Notes: a model not told the origin generated them from the letters alone. Positions 24,834-33,817 are shown, numbered from the stretch's first letter. The stretch is 64,000 nucleotides of DNA from Acidimicrobiales bacterium (GCA_035630295.1 DASQKY010000012.1:62001-126000), one strand, 5' to 3'. Made by a program: numbers and translations.

Positions 24834-26842
24834 GAGCGTGCTCCGACGGTCGAGGCGCCACCGTCACTGCGGCCCAGGCCGCGGGCGACGCCGAAGATGC
24901 GGTTCTCGGTGAAGAACGAGCTGCGGGCCAGCAGCGCCACCACGGGCCGGTCGAAGCAGTAGGCCACGAACAGGTCGAGCACCACCGACAGGCCCAGGAA
25001 GAAGGCGAAGCCCCGCACCGCGCCCACGGTGAGGTACCAGAGCAGGGCGGCGCCCATCAGCGAGGCCAGGTCGGCGGTGAGGATGGTGCGGAAGGCCTTC
25101 TGGAAGCCCTTCTCGGTCGAGCTGCGGACCGACTTGCCCAGGCGGACCTCGTCCTTGAGCCGCTCGAAGTGGACCACGTAGGAGTCCACCGTGGTGCCCA
25201 GCGAGACCACGATGCCGACCACCCCCGCCAGGGACAGGGTCAGGCCCTGGGTGGAGGACAGCCAGCACACCACCCCGTACATCAGAGCCCCCCACACGCC
25301 GAGGCCCAGCACCACCACCACGCCCAGGGCCCGGTAGTAGGCGAGCAGGTACAGGGCCACGGCCACCAGGCCGATGCCACCGGCCAGCACGCCGGCCCGG
25401 AGCGAGTCGTCGCCCAGGGTGGGCGACACCTGGCGCTCGGCGCTGCGGGTGAACTCGACGGGCAGGGCGCCGTAGCGCAGCTTGAGGGCCAGGTCCTTGG
25501 CCTGGCCCTCGGTGAAGCCGGCCGTGCCCCCGCCGCTGATGGTGAACTCGCCGTTGGCCAGGTCGGGGTTGTTGACCTCGGGGGCCGACACCACCTGGTC
25601 GTCCAGCACGATGGCGGCCAGGCCCTTGCCGCCCTGGCCGGCGGCCGGGCAGGTGTCCTCGGCCCGGTTGCAGGCGTTGAACATGTCGTTGGCGGCGTCG
25701 CGCTGGTTGCCCTTGATCGTCACGTTGACCGTCCAGGCCGACTGGCCGGCCTGGCCCAGGGCGGCGGTGGCCTTGCTGAGGGCGGCGCCCTCGAAGGCCG
25801 GCGGCCCGAGGGCCATGCAGGCGCCCCCGCCCTCGAGGGGCAGGACCACCGAGCCGGGGGCGGGCGCGGCCGGGGCGGCGGGCGCCGTGCTCCCGGCCGG
25901 GGCGGTGGTCTGGCCCGGGGCGGTGGAGGCCGGCGGGGCGGTCGTCGACCCGGTGGAGGGGGCGGTGGTGCTGGACGGGTCGGGCGTCTGGCGGCCGGGG
26001 ATGGGCGGGCCGGCGTTCTCGCCGTCGACCACGCCGGTGGCGGGCCGCGGCCCCGGGACGGGGGCGCCCTGCTCGTCGGCCGGAGGTGCCGTGGTCTCGG
26101 CCGAGCCCGTCGCGGTGGTGGCCGGCGGCGCCGTGGTGGCCCCCGGGGCGGTGGTGGCGCTCGGGTCGGCCGGCGTGGTGGCACCCGGGTCGGCCGGCGT
26201 GGTGGCGGCCCCCGGGTCGGCGGCGGGAGCCGGCGCCGCGCCCTCGGGGGGCAGGCACGGGTCGCGACCGGCGTCGGCCGCCTCCTGGGAGTAGGTGATG
26301 TTGGGCTGGAGCACGGGCCGGAACTCCAGCTTGGCCGTGGTGCCCACCACCTCCTGGGCCCGGGCCCGGTCCTTCACGCCCGGCAGCTCGACCACCACGT
26401 TGTCGCCCTGGCGGGTGACCTCGGGCTCGGCCACGCCCAGGCCGTCGATGCGCTGGCGAATGATCTCCATGGCCTGGTCGATGGTGTCGTCGGCCGGGTC
26501 GCCCTTGGCCGTCAGCACCACCGAGAAGCCACCTTGCAGGTCGAGGCCCAGCTGCGGCGTGCTCCGGTTGGCGGCCACCACGGTGAGCGACAGGGCGGCC
26601 AGGCCCAGCACCAGGGCCAGGGCTCCGAGGCCCCGGTTGCGCATCCGGGCCAGCCGGCCCGTCTGGCGGGCGTAGTCCCGCCAGGCCAGGGCCAGGACGG
26701 CCAGCGGCACGCCGGCCCGCAGGACCCAACCCCAGAACGTCTCGGGCCAGCCGGTCAGGGCCGAGAAGACGGCCAGGGCCACGCAGGCCACCACCACCAA
26801 CCCGAGGACGGCCCGGGACGTGGCGGTGCGGCGGCGGGTCAC
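24830..26842 (-). CDS. secD: Protein translocase subunit SecD, with extra N-terminal helices and a T/A/P-rich insert
   Basis: 670 residues. The canonical first helix (71-91) leads into LGLDLQGGFSVVL (98-110). The P1 domain has TIDQAMEIIRQRIDGLGVAEP, and the C-terminal bundle has VGIVVSLGTTVDSYVVHFERLKDE. Two features are odd. Two further hydrophobic segments precede the canonical helix (about 11-30 and 37-54). Residues about 200-330 are a Thr/Ala/Pro-rich low-complexity stretch inside the periplasmic domain, in frame throughout. GTG start; no yajC lies between it and tgt. Coupled to secF. Confidence 0.94.
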   Translation of the reverse strand: MTRRRTATSRAVLGLVVVACVALAVFSALTGWPETFWGWVLRAGVPLAVLALAWRDYARQTGRLARMRNRGLGALALVLGLAALSLTVVAANRSTPQLGLDLQGGFSVVLTAKGDPADDTIDQAMEIIRQRIDGLGVAEPEVTRQGDNVVVELPGVKDRARAQEVVGTTAKLEFRPVLQPNITYSQEAADAGRDPCLPPEGAAPAPAADPGAATTPADPGATTPADPSATTAPGATTAPPATTATGSAETTAPPADEQGAPVPGPRPATGVVDGENAGPPIPGRQTPDPSSTTAPSTGSTTAPPASTAPGQTTAPAGSTAPAAPAAPAPGSVVLPLEGGGACMALGPPAFEGAALSKATAALGQAGQSAWTVNVTIKGNQRDAANDMFNACNRAEDTCPAAGQGGKGLAAIVLDDQVVSAPEVNNPDLANGEFTISGGGTAGFTEGQAKDLALKLRYGALPVEFTRSAERQVSPTLGDDSLRAGVLAGGIGLVAVALYLLAYYRALGVVVVLGLGVWGALMYGVVCWLSSTQGLTLSLAGVVGIVVSLGTTVDSYVVHFERLKDEVRLGKSVRSSTEKGFQKAFRTILTADLASLMGAALLWYLTVGAVRGFAFFLGLSVVLDLFVAYCFDRPVVALLARSSFFTENRIFGVARGLGRSDGGASTVGARS
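25853..26242 (-). repeat. Low-complexity Thr/Ala/Pro coding tract in secD
   Basis: About 130 codons made largely of Thr, Ala, Pro and Gly, with short recurring units such as TTPADPGA and TTAPGA. On the plus strand it reads as repeated ggcggtggtg and ggtcggccggc-like blocks. The frame is kept, so it is a genuine insert in the periplasmic region rather than an error. Confidence 0.7.
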
Positions 26843-27004
26843 GACGCCACCGCCGGGAGGGGGGCGCCCGGGCGCGCCGGGAGCACCGACGCGAGGGCTG
26901 CGGAGGGAAGGAGCGAGCCAGGCACGCGGCGTCCTATCGATGCGAGAAAGAGCGGGGGAACCCTAGTAGGCGCACGCCCTGTCACTGGCGTCACACCCCG
27001 GCCC

Positions 27005-28129
27005 TCAGCCCCACACCGCCAGCACCTCGGCCCTCCAGGCGGCCAGGCCGCCGGCCCGCACCGCGGCCGCGGTGCGCTCCACCAGCCGCAGCAGCCAGGC
27101 CACGTTGTGGAGGGTGAGCAGGCGGGCCGCCGCCGGCTCCCCCACCTGGAGCAAGTGCCGGAGGTAGCCCCGTGACCACCGGGCGCACACCGGGCACGGG
27201 CACGCCGGGTCGATGGGGCCGGGGTCGCGGAGGTAGCGGGCCTGGCGCAGGTTGAGCCGCCCCGTGTCGGTGAGCAACGTGCCGTGCCGGGCCAGGCGGG
27301 TGGGCAGGACGCAGTCGAACATGTCGACCCCCAGGGCCACGGCCTCCACGATGCTGGCCGGGTCGCCCACGCCCATCAGGTACCGGGGCCGCTCGGCCGG
27401 CAGGCCGCCCACGGCGGCGGCCAGGGCCGGCAGCATCTGGTCCCGCGACTCCCCCACCGACAGGCCGCCCACGGCGTAGCCGTCGAAGCCGACGTCGGTG
27501 GTCCACCGGGCGCTGTCGGCCCGGAGGGCGGGGTCGACGCCGCCCTGGACGATGCCGTACTGGGCCTGGTGCACGCCTCCGGCTGCGGGCTGGCCGTCCC
27601 GGGCGGTGAAGGCGGCCCGACCCCGCTCGGCCCAGCGGGCGGTGCGCTCGGCCGCCTCCCGGACCACCCGGTCGGGGGCCGGCAGGCCGGGGCAGATGTC
27701 CAGCACCATCTGGACGTCCGCGCCCAGGTCGGCCTGGACGGCCACCGCCCCCTCGGGGGTCAGGCGATGGCGGCTGCCGTCGTAGGTCGACCGGAAGGTG
27801 GCCCCCTCCTCGTCCACCTTCGGGGCCAGGGAGAACACCTGGTAGCCGCCCGAGTCGGTGAGGGTGTGGCCGTCCCAGCCGCTGAAGCGGTGCAGGCCGC
27901 CCAGGTCGCGCACCACCTCGGCGCCGGGCCGCAGCATCAGGTGGTAGGTGTTGGCCAGGACCACCGGGGGGCCCAGGTCGTCGAGGTCGGCGGCGGAGAG
28001 GGCCCGGACCGAGCCCCGGGTGCCCACCGGCATGAAGGCCGGCACCGGGAAGCTGCCCCGGGGCGTCACCACCCGGCCCACCCGGGCCGTCCCATCGGTG
28101 GCCTCCACCTCGACCACGTGGCCGCTCAC
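27005..28129 (-). CDS. tgt: Queuine tRNA-ribosyltransferase (tRNA-guanine transglycosylase)
   Basis: 374-residue TIM-barrel enzyme that swaps guanine 34 for preQ1. Visible motifs: VGTRGSVRALSAADLDDLG, LANTYHLMLRPG, the catalytic region TLTDSGGYQVFSLA, MVLDICPG, YGIVQGGVDPALR, VGGLSVGE and the nucleophile region ALGVDMFDCVLPTRLARHG. The zinc site is CPCPVCARWSRGYLRHLL. The GTG at 28129 overlaps the queA stop (GTGA). Codons upstream of this start are a shadow of queA. queA-tgt coupling indicates the queuosine pathway. Confidence 0.95.
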   Translation of the reverse strand: MSGHVVEVEATDGTARVGRVVTPRGSFPVPAFMPVGTRGSVRALSAADLDDLGPPVVLANTYHLMLRPGAEVVRDLGGLHRFSGWDGHTLTDSGGYQVFSLAPKVDEEGATFRSTYDGSRHRLTPEGAVAVQADLGADVQMVLDICPGLPAPDRVVREAAERTARWAERGRAAFTARDGQPAAGGVHQAQYGIVQGGVDPALRADSARWTTDVGFDGYAVGGLSVGESRDQMLPALAAAVGGLPAERPRYLMGVGDPASIVEAVALGVDMFDCVLPTRLARHGTLLTDTGRLNLRQARYLRDPGPIDPACPCPVCARWSRGYLRHLLQVGEPAAARLLTLHNVAWLLRLVERTAAAVRAGGLAAWRAEVLAVWG

Positions 28130-29181
28130 GCCGCCCGCCCCCAGGCCCGGTCGAGCAGGCAGCAGTCGCCGAAGCTGAGGAACCGGTAGCCGTCGGCCAG
28201 GGCCACGTCGTAGAGAGCGCGCCACCGGGGACCGACCAGGGCGTCCACCAGGACCAGCAGCGACGACCGGGGCACGTGGAAGTTGGTGACCAGCCGGTCC
28301 ACGACCTGGAAGGGGTGGTCGCCGTGGACGTAGATGTCGGTCCGGCCCTCGACCTGCCCGGTGGTCGCCGCCGCCTCCAGGGCCCGCAGCACGGTGGTGC
28401 CCACCGCGGTGACCCGGCGGCCGTGGGCCCGGGCCCGCCGGCACGCGTCGAGCACCTCGGGGGCGACCCGATAGGCCTCGGCGTGCATGACGTGGTCCTC
28501 GACCCGCTCGGCGTCGATGGGCCGGAACGTGCCCAGGCCCACCCGCAGCTCCACCGCCTCCACCCGGACCCCCCGCGCCCGGCAGGCGTCGAGCACCTGC
28601 TCGGTCAGGTGGAGGCCGGCGGTGGGGGCGGCCACCGAGCCGGGCACCCGGGCGAAGACCGTCTGGTATCGCTCGGGGTCGGCCAGGGCGGTGCGCACGT
28701 AGGGCGGCAGGGGCACCTCGCCGTTCGCTTCCAGGGCGGCCCGCTCGGCGGCGGTGGGGTCCGGGCCCGGCCCGGGGTCGCCGCCGACGTCCAGGGCCAC
28801 CCGGCGCACGCCGTCGCCCACCTCGGCCCCCACCGTCACCGCCAGCGAGCCCGCGGTCACCACCGTGCCCGGGGCCACCCGCCGCCCGGGGCGGACCAGG
28901 GCCCGCCACGTGCCGGCCGGCTCGCGCTCCAGGAGCAGCACCTCGACCGCCCCGCCGCTGGGCTTGCGGGCCCGGAGCCGGGCCGGCAGGACCCGGGTGT
29001 CGTTCACCACCAGCACGTCGCCGGGGTCGAGGAGGGACGGCAGGTCGCGGACGCCCCGGTGCCCGGGCGGGGTCCGGGGCCCCCGGTCGACCAGCATGCG
29101 GGCCGCGTCCCGGGGCTCGAGGGGGACCTGGGCGATGCGGTCGTCGGGCAGCGGGTAGGCGAACCGCTCGACCGGGGTCAT
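28126..29181 (-). CDS. queA: S-adenosylmethionine:tRNA ribosyltransferase-isomerase
   Basis: 351 residues; transfers the ribosyl group of SAM to preQ1 in tRNA to make epoxyqueuosine. Begins VERFAYPLPDDRIAQVPLEP, then DVLVVNDTRVLPARLRARK, a central domain, SVAAPTAGLHLTEQVL, VGLGTFRPI and the end LVTNFHVPRSSLLVLVDALV. ATG at 29181 overlaps the stop of the M20 gene (ATGA). The operon order is YbdK-type ligase, M20 amidohydrolase, queA, tgt, each overlapping the next. Confidence 0.95.
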   Translation of the reverse strand: MTPVERFAYPLPDDRIAQVPLEPRDAARMLVDRGPRTPPGHRGVRDLPSLLDPGDVLVVNDTRVLPARLRARKPSGGAVEVLLLEREPAGTWRALVRPGRRVAPGTVVTAGSLAVTVGAEVGDGVRRVALDVGGDPGPGPDPTAAERAALEANGEVPLPPYVRTALADPERYQTVFARVPGSVAAPTAGLHLTEQVLDACRARGVRVEAVELRVGLGTFRPIDAERVEDHVMHAEAYRVAPEVLDACRRARAHGRRVTAVGTTVLRALEAAATTGQVEGRTDIYVHGDHPFQVVDRLVTNFHVPRSSLLVLVDALVGPRWRALYDVALADGYRFLSFGDCCLLDRAWGRAA

Positions 29182-30425
29182 GGGCGGCGGGCGGCCGCCA
29201 GGGCGACGAGGGCCTCCACCGCCGCGCCGGCCAGCAGGCGGGCACCCAGGCCGACGGCGGCCTCGTCCACGTCGAAGGCGGCGGTGTGGATGTCGACCGG
29301 CTCGACCCCCGGCGCGGTCACGCCCAGGCGGAGGAAGGCGCCCGGGGCCTCCTCGCACAGCCACGAGAAGTCCTCCCCGCCGCCGCTCTGGCGGGTGGGT
29401 CGCACCCGGGTGGCGCCCAGGACCGCCCCGGCGGCCCGGCCCATGACCTCGGTGGCCCACGGGTCGTTCTCCATGGGCGGCGACCCCACCCGGTGGTCCA
29501 GCGACCAGGTGGCGCCCCGCGTGTCGGCCACGCCGGCCACCAGGCCGGGCAGCAGCCGGGCGGCCTGCTCCCAGCCGGAGCGGGCCGTGGCCCGCAGCGA
29601 GCCCCGCAGCACGGCCTCGGCCGGGATGACGTTGGCGGCGTCGCCGGCCAGGAGGGCGCCGAAGGTCAGGTTCACCCCGTCCCGGGGGTCGGTCAGCCGG
29701 TCCAGGGCGGCCGGCAGGTCGACGGCCAGGCGGGCGGCCACGTTGACCAGGTCGGCGGTCCGGTGGGGCCGGGCGGTGTGGCCCCCGGGGCCCCGGAGGG
29801 TGATCTCCACCATGTCCGAGGCCGAGGTGATGGGGCCGGCCGACAGGCCGACCTGGCCGATCGGCACCTGGGGGTCGCAGTGGAGGGCGAACACGGCGCC
29901 GGCGCCGGCCACGGTCCCGGCCTCGGCCAGGGCCCGAGCCCCGGACGGGATGGACTCCTCGGCCGGCTGGAACACCACCCGCACCCGCCCGCACCCGGGG
30001 GGCAGGACCCGGGCCAGGGCCATGGCCGCCCCCACCGCCGCCGCGGTGTGGACGTCGTGGCCGCAGGCGTGGCACACCCCGGGGACGGTCGACCGGTAGG
30101 GCACGTCCTTCACGTCCGGCATGCGCAGGGCGTCGAGGTCGGCCCGCAGCACCACCAGCGGGGTGCCCATCTCGGGCCGGTCGCCCACGTCGCACAGCAA
30201 CCCGGTGGGGGTGGCCGCCGGGACCGGGGACAGGCCGGCGGCGGCCAGGGTGGCCGCCACCACCTCGGTGGTGCGGTGCTCCTCCCAGGAGGGCTCCGGG
30301 TGGGCGTGCAGGTCGCGGCGCAGGGCCACCAGCTCGGCCTCCACCTCGGCCACGGCGGCGGCCAGCGCCGGGTGCTCGAGGGCCCGGGGCCCGGGCGGGG
30401 GGAGCTCGGCCGGCGAGGGGGTCAC
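29178..30425 (-). CDS. M20 family metallopeptidase / amidohydrolase
   Basis: 415 residues. The M20D layout is clear: RRDLHAHPEPSWEEHRTTE, then PLVVLRADLDALRMPD, VCHACGHDVHTAAAVGAA with the Cys-His metal site, VFQPAEESIPSGARAL, and QSGGGEDFSWLCEEAPGAFL. These are features of aminoacylase/IAA-amino-acid hydrolase-like amidohydrolases, which remove acyl groups from amino acids or related conjugates. The substrate is unknown. GTG at 30425 overlaps the upstream ligase stop (GTGA). Tight pairing with a GCS2-type ligase hints that one makes and the other cleaves related amide bonds. Confidence 0.9.
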   Translation of the reverse strand: MTPSPAELPPPGPRALEHPALAAAVAEVEAELVALRRDLHAHPEPSWEEHRTTEVVAATLAAAGLSPVPAATPTGLLCDVGDRPEMGTPLVVLRADLDALRMPDVKDVPYRSTVPGVCHACGHDVHTAAAVGAAMALARVLPPGCGRVRVVFQPAEESIPSGARALAEAGTVAGAGAVFALHCDPQVPIGQVGLSAGPITSASDMVEITLRGPGGHTARPHRTADLVNVAARLAVDLPAALDRLTDPRDGVNLTFGALLAGDAANVIPAEAVLRGSLRATARSGWEQAARLLPGLVAGVADTRGATWSLDHRVGSPPMENDPWATEVMGRAAGAVLGATRVRPTRQSGGGEDFSWLCEEAPGAFLRLGVTAPGVEPVDIHTAAFDVDEAAVGLGARLLAGAAVEALVALAAARRP

Positions 30426-31588
30426 GGGATCGAGGGCAGCACGCCAGGGGTGTCCGACGCCAGCTCGGCCACCAGGAGGTCGACCACCGGCTGGAGGCCG
30501 CCGGCCCCCATGGCCCCGGCCGGCACCGCGGCCCGCTGCCGGGCGTAGCTGGCCCCGCCGGCGACGATCTCCTCGATCCGGGCCAGCTCGGGCCCGCAGC
30601 CCAGCCGGTCGGCCACCGGGGCCATGCGGGCCACCAGGTCGCGCACGGCCTGGCGCATCGGCTGCTGGGCCCCGGACTCGTCCACGATGATCTCGGCGTC
30701 GAGGCCGTGGCGGCCGGCCCGCCACTTGTTCTGCCGGAGCACCCACTCGCGGGGGCGGGTCAGCGGCTCGCCCCGATCGAACCGGTCGTCGAGGTCGGTG
30801 ACCAGGCACTGGGCCAGGGCGGCCACCGCGGTGATCTCCGAGAGGGTGGGGATGCCGTCACACATGCGCAGCTCGATGGTGCCGAAGTCGGGGTGGGGGC
30901 GGATGTCCCACCAGACCTCCCGCACGGTGGAGATGGCGGCCGAGGAGACGAGGGTCTCCATGAACTGCTCGAACTCCTCCCAGCTCTCCAGCTCGGCCGG
31001 CAGGCCGGCGGTGGGCAACCCCTCGAACACCTTGCTGCGGGACGAGGCCAGGCCGGTGTCGCGCCCCTCCCAGAACGGGCTGGAGGCGGTGAGGGCCAGC
31101 AGGTGGGGGATGGTGCCGGCCAGGGCGTTGGCGATGACCACCGCCTTCTGCCGGCTCCGGACGCCGACGTGCACGTGGACCCCGAAGATCTGCAGGCGCC
31201 GAGCCATCCACTGCATCTCCTCGATGAGCCGGTCGTAGCGGGCATCGGGGCTGACCTGCTGGTCGTGCCACGAGGAGAAGGGGTGGGTGCCCGAGCACAT
31301 CACGGCCAGGCCCCGGCGCTCGGCGGCGGCGGTCACCTCGTCCAGGGTGGCCTGGAGGTCGGACCGGACCTCGGCCACCGAGCCGCACACCCCGGTGATG
31401 ATCTCGACGGTGCACTCGAACAGCTCGTGCTTGGCCTTGGGGTGGGCCCCGTCGGGGTGGCCGGCCCCCAGCTCGGCCAGGATGGGGGTGGCCGCGCTGA
31501 CCAGCTCCCCGGTCACGGCGTCGACCAGCTCCAGCTCCACCTCGACGCCCAGGCTGGGCCCCGGCGAGCTGTTGAAGTCGATGTCCAC
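30422..31588 (-). CDS. Carboxylate-amine ligase, YbdK / GCS2 family
   Basis: 388 residues related to glutamate-cysteine ligase type 2. Starts SPGPSLGVEVELELVDA, includes KHELFECTVEIITGVC, VMCSGTHPFSSWHDQQVS, FGVHVHVGVRSRQKAVVIAN, SPFWEGRDTGLASSR, EVWWDIRPHPDFGTIELRMC and QNKWRAGRHGLDA, all GCS2 signatures. In actinobacteria such proteins may have weak glutamate-cysteine ligase activity or make other gamma-glutamyl amides. With an MshC-like gene in this window, glutathione is not expected to be the main thiol. GTG start; TAGAGA and GAGAGAG lie just upstream. Confidence 0.9.
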   Translation of the reverse strand: MDIDFNSSPGPSLGVEVELELVDAVTGELVSAATPILAELGAGHPDGAHPKAKHELFECTVEIITGVCGSVAEVRSDLQATLDEVTAAAERRGLAVMCSGTHPFSSWHDQQVSPDARYDRLIEEMQWMARRLQIFGVHVHVGVRSRQKAVVIANALAGTIPHLLALTASSPFWEGRDTGLASSRSKVFEGLPTAGLPAELESWEEFEQFMETLVSSAAISTVREVWWDIRPHPDFGTIELRMCDGIPTLSEITAVAALAQCLVTDLDDRFDRGEPLTRPREWVLRQNKWRAGRHGLDAEIIVDESGAQQPMRQAVRDLVARMAPVADRLGCGPELARIEEIVAGGASYARQRAAVPAGAMGAGGLQPVVDLLVAELASDTPGVLPSIP

Positions 31589-31597
31589 CGGCTCTCT

Positions 31598-32671
31598 CTA
31601 GCCGAAAAGGCCGGGGGGCGGGGTCGGGTCGCCGGGGGCGGAGCGAGGGACGACCAGGCCGAGGTGGGCCCAGGCCGCCGGGGTGGCCACCCGGCCCCGG
31701 GGGGTGCGCATCAGCAGGCCCTCGCGGATGAGGAAGGGCTCGTGCACGTCCTCGACGGTCTCGGTGGGCTCCGACACGCTGATGGCCAGGGTCGAGAGGC
31801 CGACCGGTCCCCCGCCGAAGCGGGTGCACAGGGCGGTGAGCACGGCCCGGTCCACCTTGTCGAGCCCCCGCTCGTCCACCCCGAACACCGACAGGCCGGT
31901 GCGGGCCGCGGCCAGGTCGACGGCCCCCGAGCCCCGCACATCGGCGTAGTCGCGGACCCGGCGCAGCAGGCGGTTGGCGATGCGGGGCGTGCCCCGGGCC
32001 CGGCCGGCGATCTCCCGGGCCCCCTCGGGGTCGATGACCACGTCCAGGATGGTGGCCGCCCGCAGCACGATGGCCTCCAGGTCGGCGGGCTCGTAGTAGT
32101 CCAGCCGGGCCACCAGGCCGAAGCGGTCGCGCAGCGGGCCGGTGATGAGGCCGGTGCGGGTGGTGGCCCCCACCAGGGTGAAGCGGGGGACGTCGATGCG
32201 GATGGTGCGGGCCGCCGGGCCCTTGCCCAGCACGATGTCGACCACGAAGTCCTCCATGGCCGGGTACAGCACCTCCTCGACGGCCCGGGACAGGCGGTGG
32301 ATCTCGTCGATGAAGAGCACGTCCCCGTCGGCCAGCTGGCTCAGGATGGCGGCCAGGTCGCCGGCCCGCTCCAGGGCCGGCCCCGACGTGACGTGCAGGG
32401 CCACGTCCACCTCGGCGGCCACGATCCCGGCCAGGGTGGTCTTGCCCAGCCCCGGAGGGCCGGCGAAGAGCAGGTGGTCGGCGGCCTGGCCCCGGCGGCG
32501 GGCCGCCTCCAGGATGATGCTCAGGTGCTCCTTGAGCTCGGCCTGGCCCACGAAGTCGTCCAGGCGGCGGGGGCGGAGGCCGGCCTCGGCCGCCTCCTCG
32601 CCCTCCACCGGGCCGGGGGCCAGGAGGGCCTCGCCGTCGCCGGCGGCGTCGCCCAGCAGCTCGTCCCTCAC
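31598..32671 (-). CDS. ruvB: Holliday junction branch migration DNA helicase RuvB
   Basis: 357-residue AAA+ motor. LRPRRLDDFVGQAELKEHL, Walker A AGPPGLGKTTLAGIVA, Walker B DVLFIDEIHRLSRAVEE, sensor 1 FTLVGATTRTGLITGPLRDR (which includes the Arg finger region) and sensor 2 GTPRIANRLLRRVRDYA are all visible. The C-terminal winged helix ends TPRGRVATPAAWAHLG. GTG at 32671 overlaps the ruvA stop (GTGA). The N-terminal ~20 residues before LRPRRLDDF are acidic. Confidence 0.97.
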   Translation of the reverse strand: MRDELLGDAAGDGEALLAPGPVEGEEAAEAGLRPRRLDDFVGQAELKEHLSIILEAARRRGQAADHLLFAGPPGLGKTTLAGIVAAEVDVALHVTSGPALERAGDLAAILSQLADGDVLFIDEIHRLSRAVEEVLYPAMEDFVVDIVLGKGPAARTIRIDVPRFTLVGATTRTGLITGPLRDRFGLVARLDYYEPADLEAIVLRAATILDVVIDPEGAREIAGRARGTPRIANRLLRRVRDYADVRGSGAVDLAAARTGLSVFGVDERGLDKVDRAVLTALCTRFGGGPVGLSTLAISVSEPTETVEDVHEPFLIREGLLMRTPRGRVATPAAWAHLGLVVPRSAPGDPTPPPGLFG

Positions 32672-33285
32672 CGGCGGGCCACCAGGCGGCGCAGGGCGTC
32701 GCGGACCAGGGCCGGCACGTCGTCGCCCTCGGGCAGGTCCCGGGTGGCCTCGGCGATCTCGTCGGGCCCGTAGCCCAGGGCGGCCAGGGCGTCGCGCACG
32801 TCGGCCCGGGCCGACGGGACCGAGCTCCCATTGCTGGCGCCCGAGCCGGCCGCCACCGCGGCGGCCACGTCGCCCACCGGCAGGTCCAGCCGGGACTTGA
32901 GCTCGACCAGGAGGCGGGCCGCGGTCTTCTTGCCCACCCCGGGCACCAGGCACAGGGCCGACACGTCGTCGTCGGCCAGGACCCGGCGCAGGGCCAGCGG
33001 CTCGTGCACCGAGAGGATGGCCAGGGCCAGAGCCGGGCCCACGCCGTGGGCCGAGATCAGGGCCTCGAAGGCCACCCGCTCGTCACGGGTGGCGAAGCCG
33101 TAGAGGACCTGGGCGTCCTCCCGCACGTGGTGGTGGGTCCACACGTGGACCTGGGCGCCCACGTCCCCCAACCGGGCCGTGGTCGCCGGCCCGGCCACCA
33201 CCCGGTAGCCCACGCCTCCCACCTCGACCAGCAACTCGCCGTCGGCTCCCCTCTCGGCCAGGGTGCCGTGCAGCGATCCGATCAT
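32668..33285 (-). CDS. ruvA: Holliday junction branch migration protein RuvA
   Basis: 205 residues. The OB fold MIGSLHGTLAERG...LLVEVGGVGYRVV, the two helix-hairpin-helix motifs (LISAHGVGPALALAILS and LCLVPGVGKKTAARLLVEL), and the C-terminal RuvB-contact domain (VRDALAALGYGPDEIAEA) after a flexible linker are all present. The ATG at 33285 matches the usual family N-terminus; an ATG three codons upstream (33294) is possible. It lies between ruvC (17 bases upstream) and ruvB. Confidence 0.95.
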   Translation of the reverse strand: MIGSLHGTLAERGADGELLVEVGGVGYRVVAGPATTARLGDVGAQVHVWTHHHVREDAQVLYGFATRDERVAFEALISAHGVGPALALAILSVHEPLALRRVLADDDVSALCLVPGVGKKTAARLLVELKSRLDLPVGDVAAAVAAGSGASNGSSVPSARADVRDALAALGYGPDEIAEATRDLPEGDDVPALVRDALRRLVARR

Positions 33286-33302
33286 CCCGGCCATGGTCGC
33301 GC

Positions 33303-33803
33303 TCAGCCCCGAGGACCGGCGACCACCCGCCGCAGCGGGGCGTGGGCCAGGTGGCAGAGGGCCAGGGCGGCGGCGTCGGCGGCATCGGCGGGGCGGGGCG
33401 CCTCGGCCAGCCCCAGGAGGGTCTGGACCATGCGCCCCACCTGGTCCTTGTCGGCCCGCCCGTCGCCGGCCACGGCCTGCTTGACCTGGGTCGGGGTGTA
33501 CTGCACGACCTCGGCCCCGGCGGCGTGGGCCTCGGCCATGGCCAGCCCGCTGGCCTGCCCCACGGCCATGGCCGTGCGCACGTTGACCTGGAAGAACACC
33601 CGCTCGATGGACACCACCGCCGGTGCGGTCTCGGCCAGCAGGGCCCGCAGCTCGGCCTGCAGCTCGGCCAGTCGGGCCGGGAGGGGGGTGGCCGGGTCGG
33701 TGCGGATCACCCCCACGGCCCGGGCGCGGGCGCCCCGGGGCCCGGGCTCCAGGCAGGCGTAGCCGCAACGCGACAGGCCGGGGTCGATGCCGAGGACGAA
33801 CAC
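33303..33803 (-). CDS. ruvC: Crossover junction endodeoxyribonuclease RuvC
   Basis: 166 residues. Catalytic acids are in VLGIDPGLSRCGYA (Asp near residue 7), VVSIERVFFQVNVRTAM (Glu) and RPADAADAAALALCH (C-terminal Asp residues). YTPTQVKQAVAGDGRADKDQ is the conserved DNA-binding segment. Resolves Holliday junctions as a dimer. GTG start with TAGAGT eight bases upstream; likely first gene of ruvC-ruvA-ruvB. Confidence 0.96.
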   Translation of the reverse strand: MFVLGIDPGLSRCGYACLEPGPRGARARAVGVIRTDPATPLPARLAELQAELRALLAETAPAVVSIERVFFQVNVRTAMAVGQASGLAMAEAHAAGAEVVQYTPTQVKQAVAGDGRADKDQVGRMVQTLLGLAEAPRPADAADAAALALCHLAHAPLRRVVAGPRG

Positions 33804-33811
33804 GGGTTCGG

Positions 33812-33817
33812 ACTCTA
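33812..33817 (-). promoter_or_regulatory. Putative -10 box of ruvCAB
   Basis: TAGAGT on the minus strand, eight bases before the ruvC GTG. It lies in the divergent region shared with the ABC exporter genes. Confidence 0.4.

Noticed and set aside
25853-26242. Repetitive secD tract as an assembly error
   Set aside because: The reading frame is intact through the tract and both flanks are canonical SecD, so it is taken as real coding sequence.
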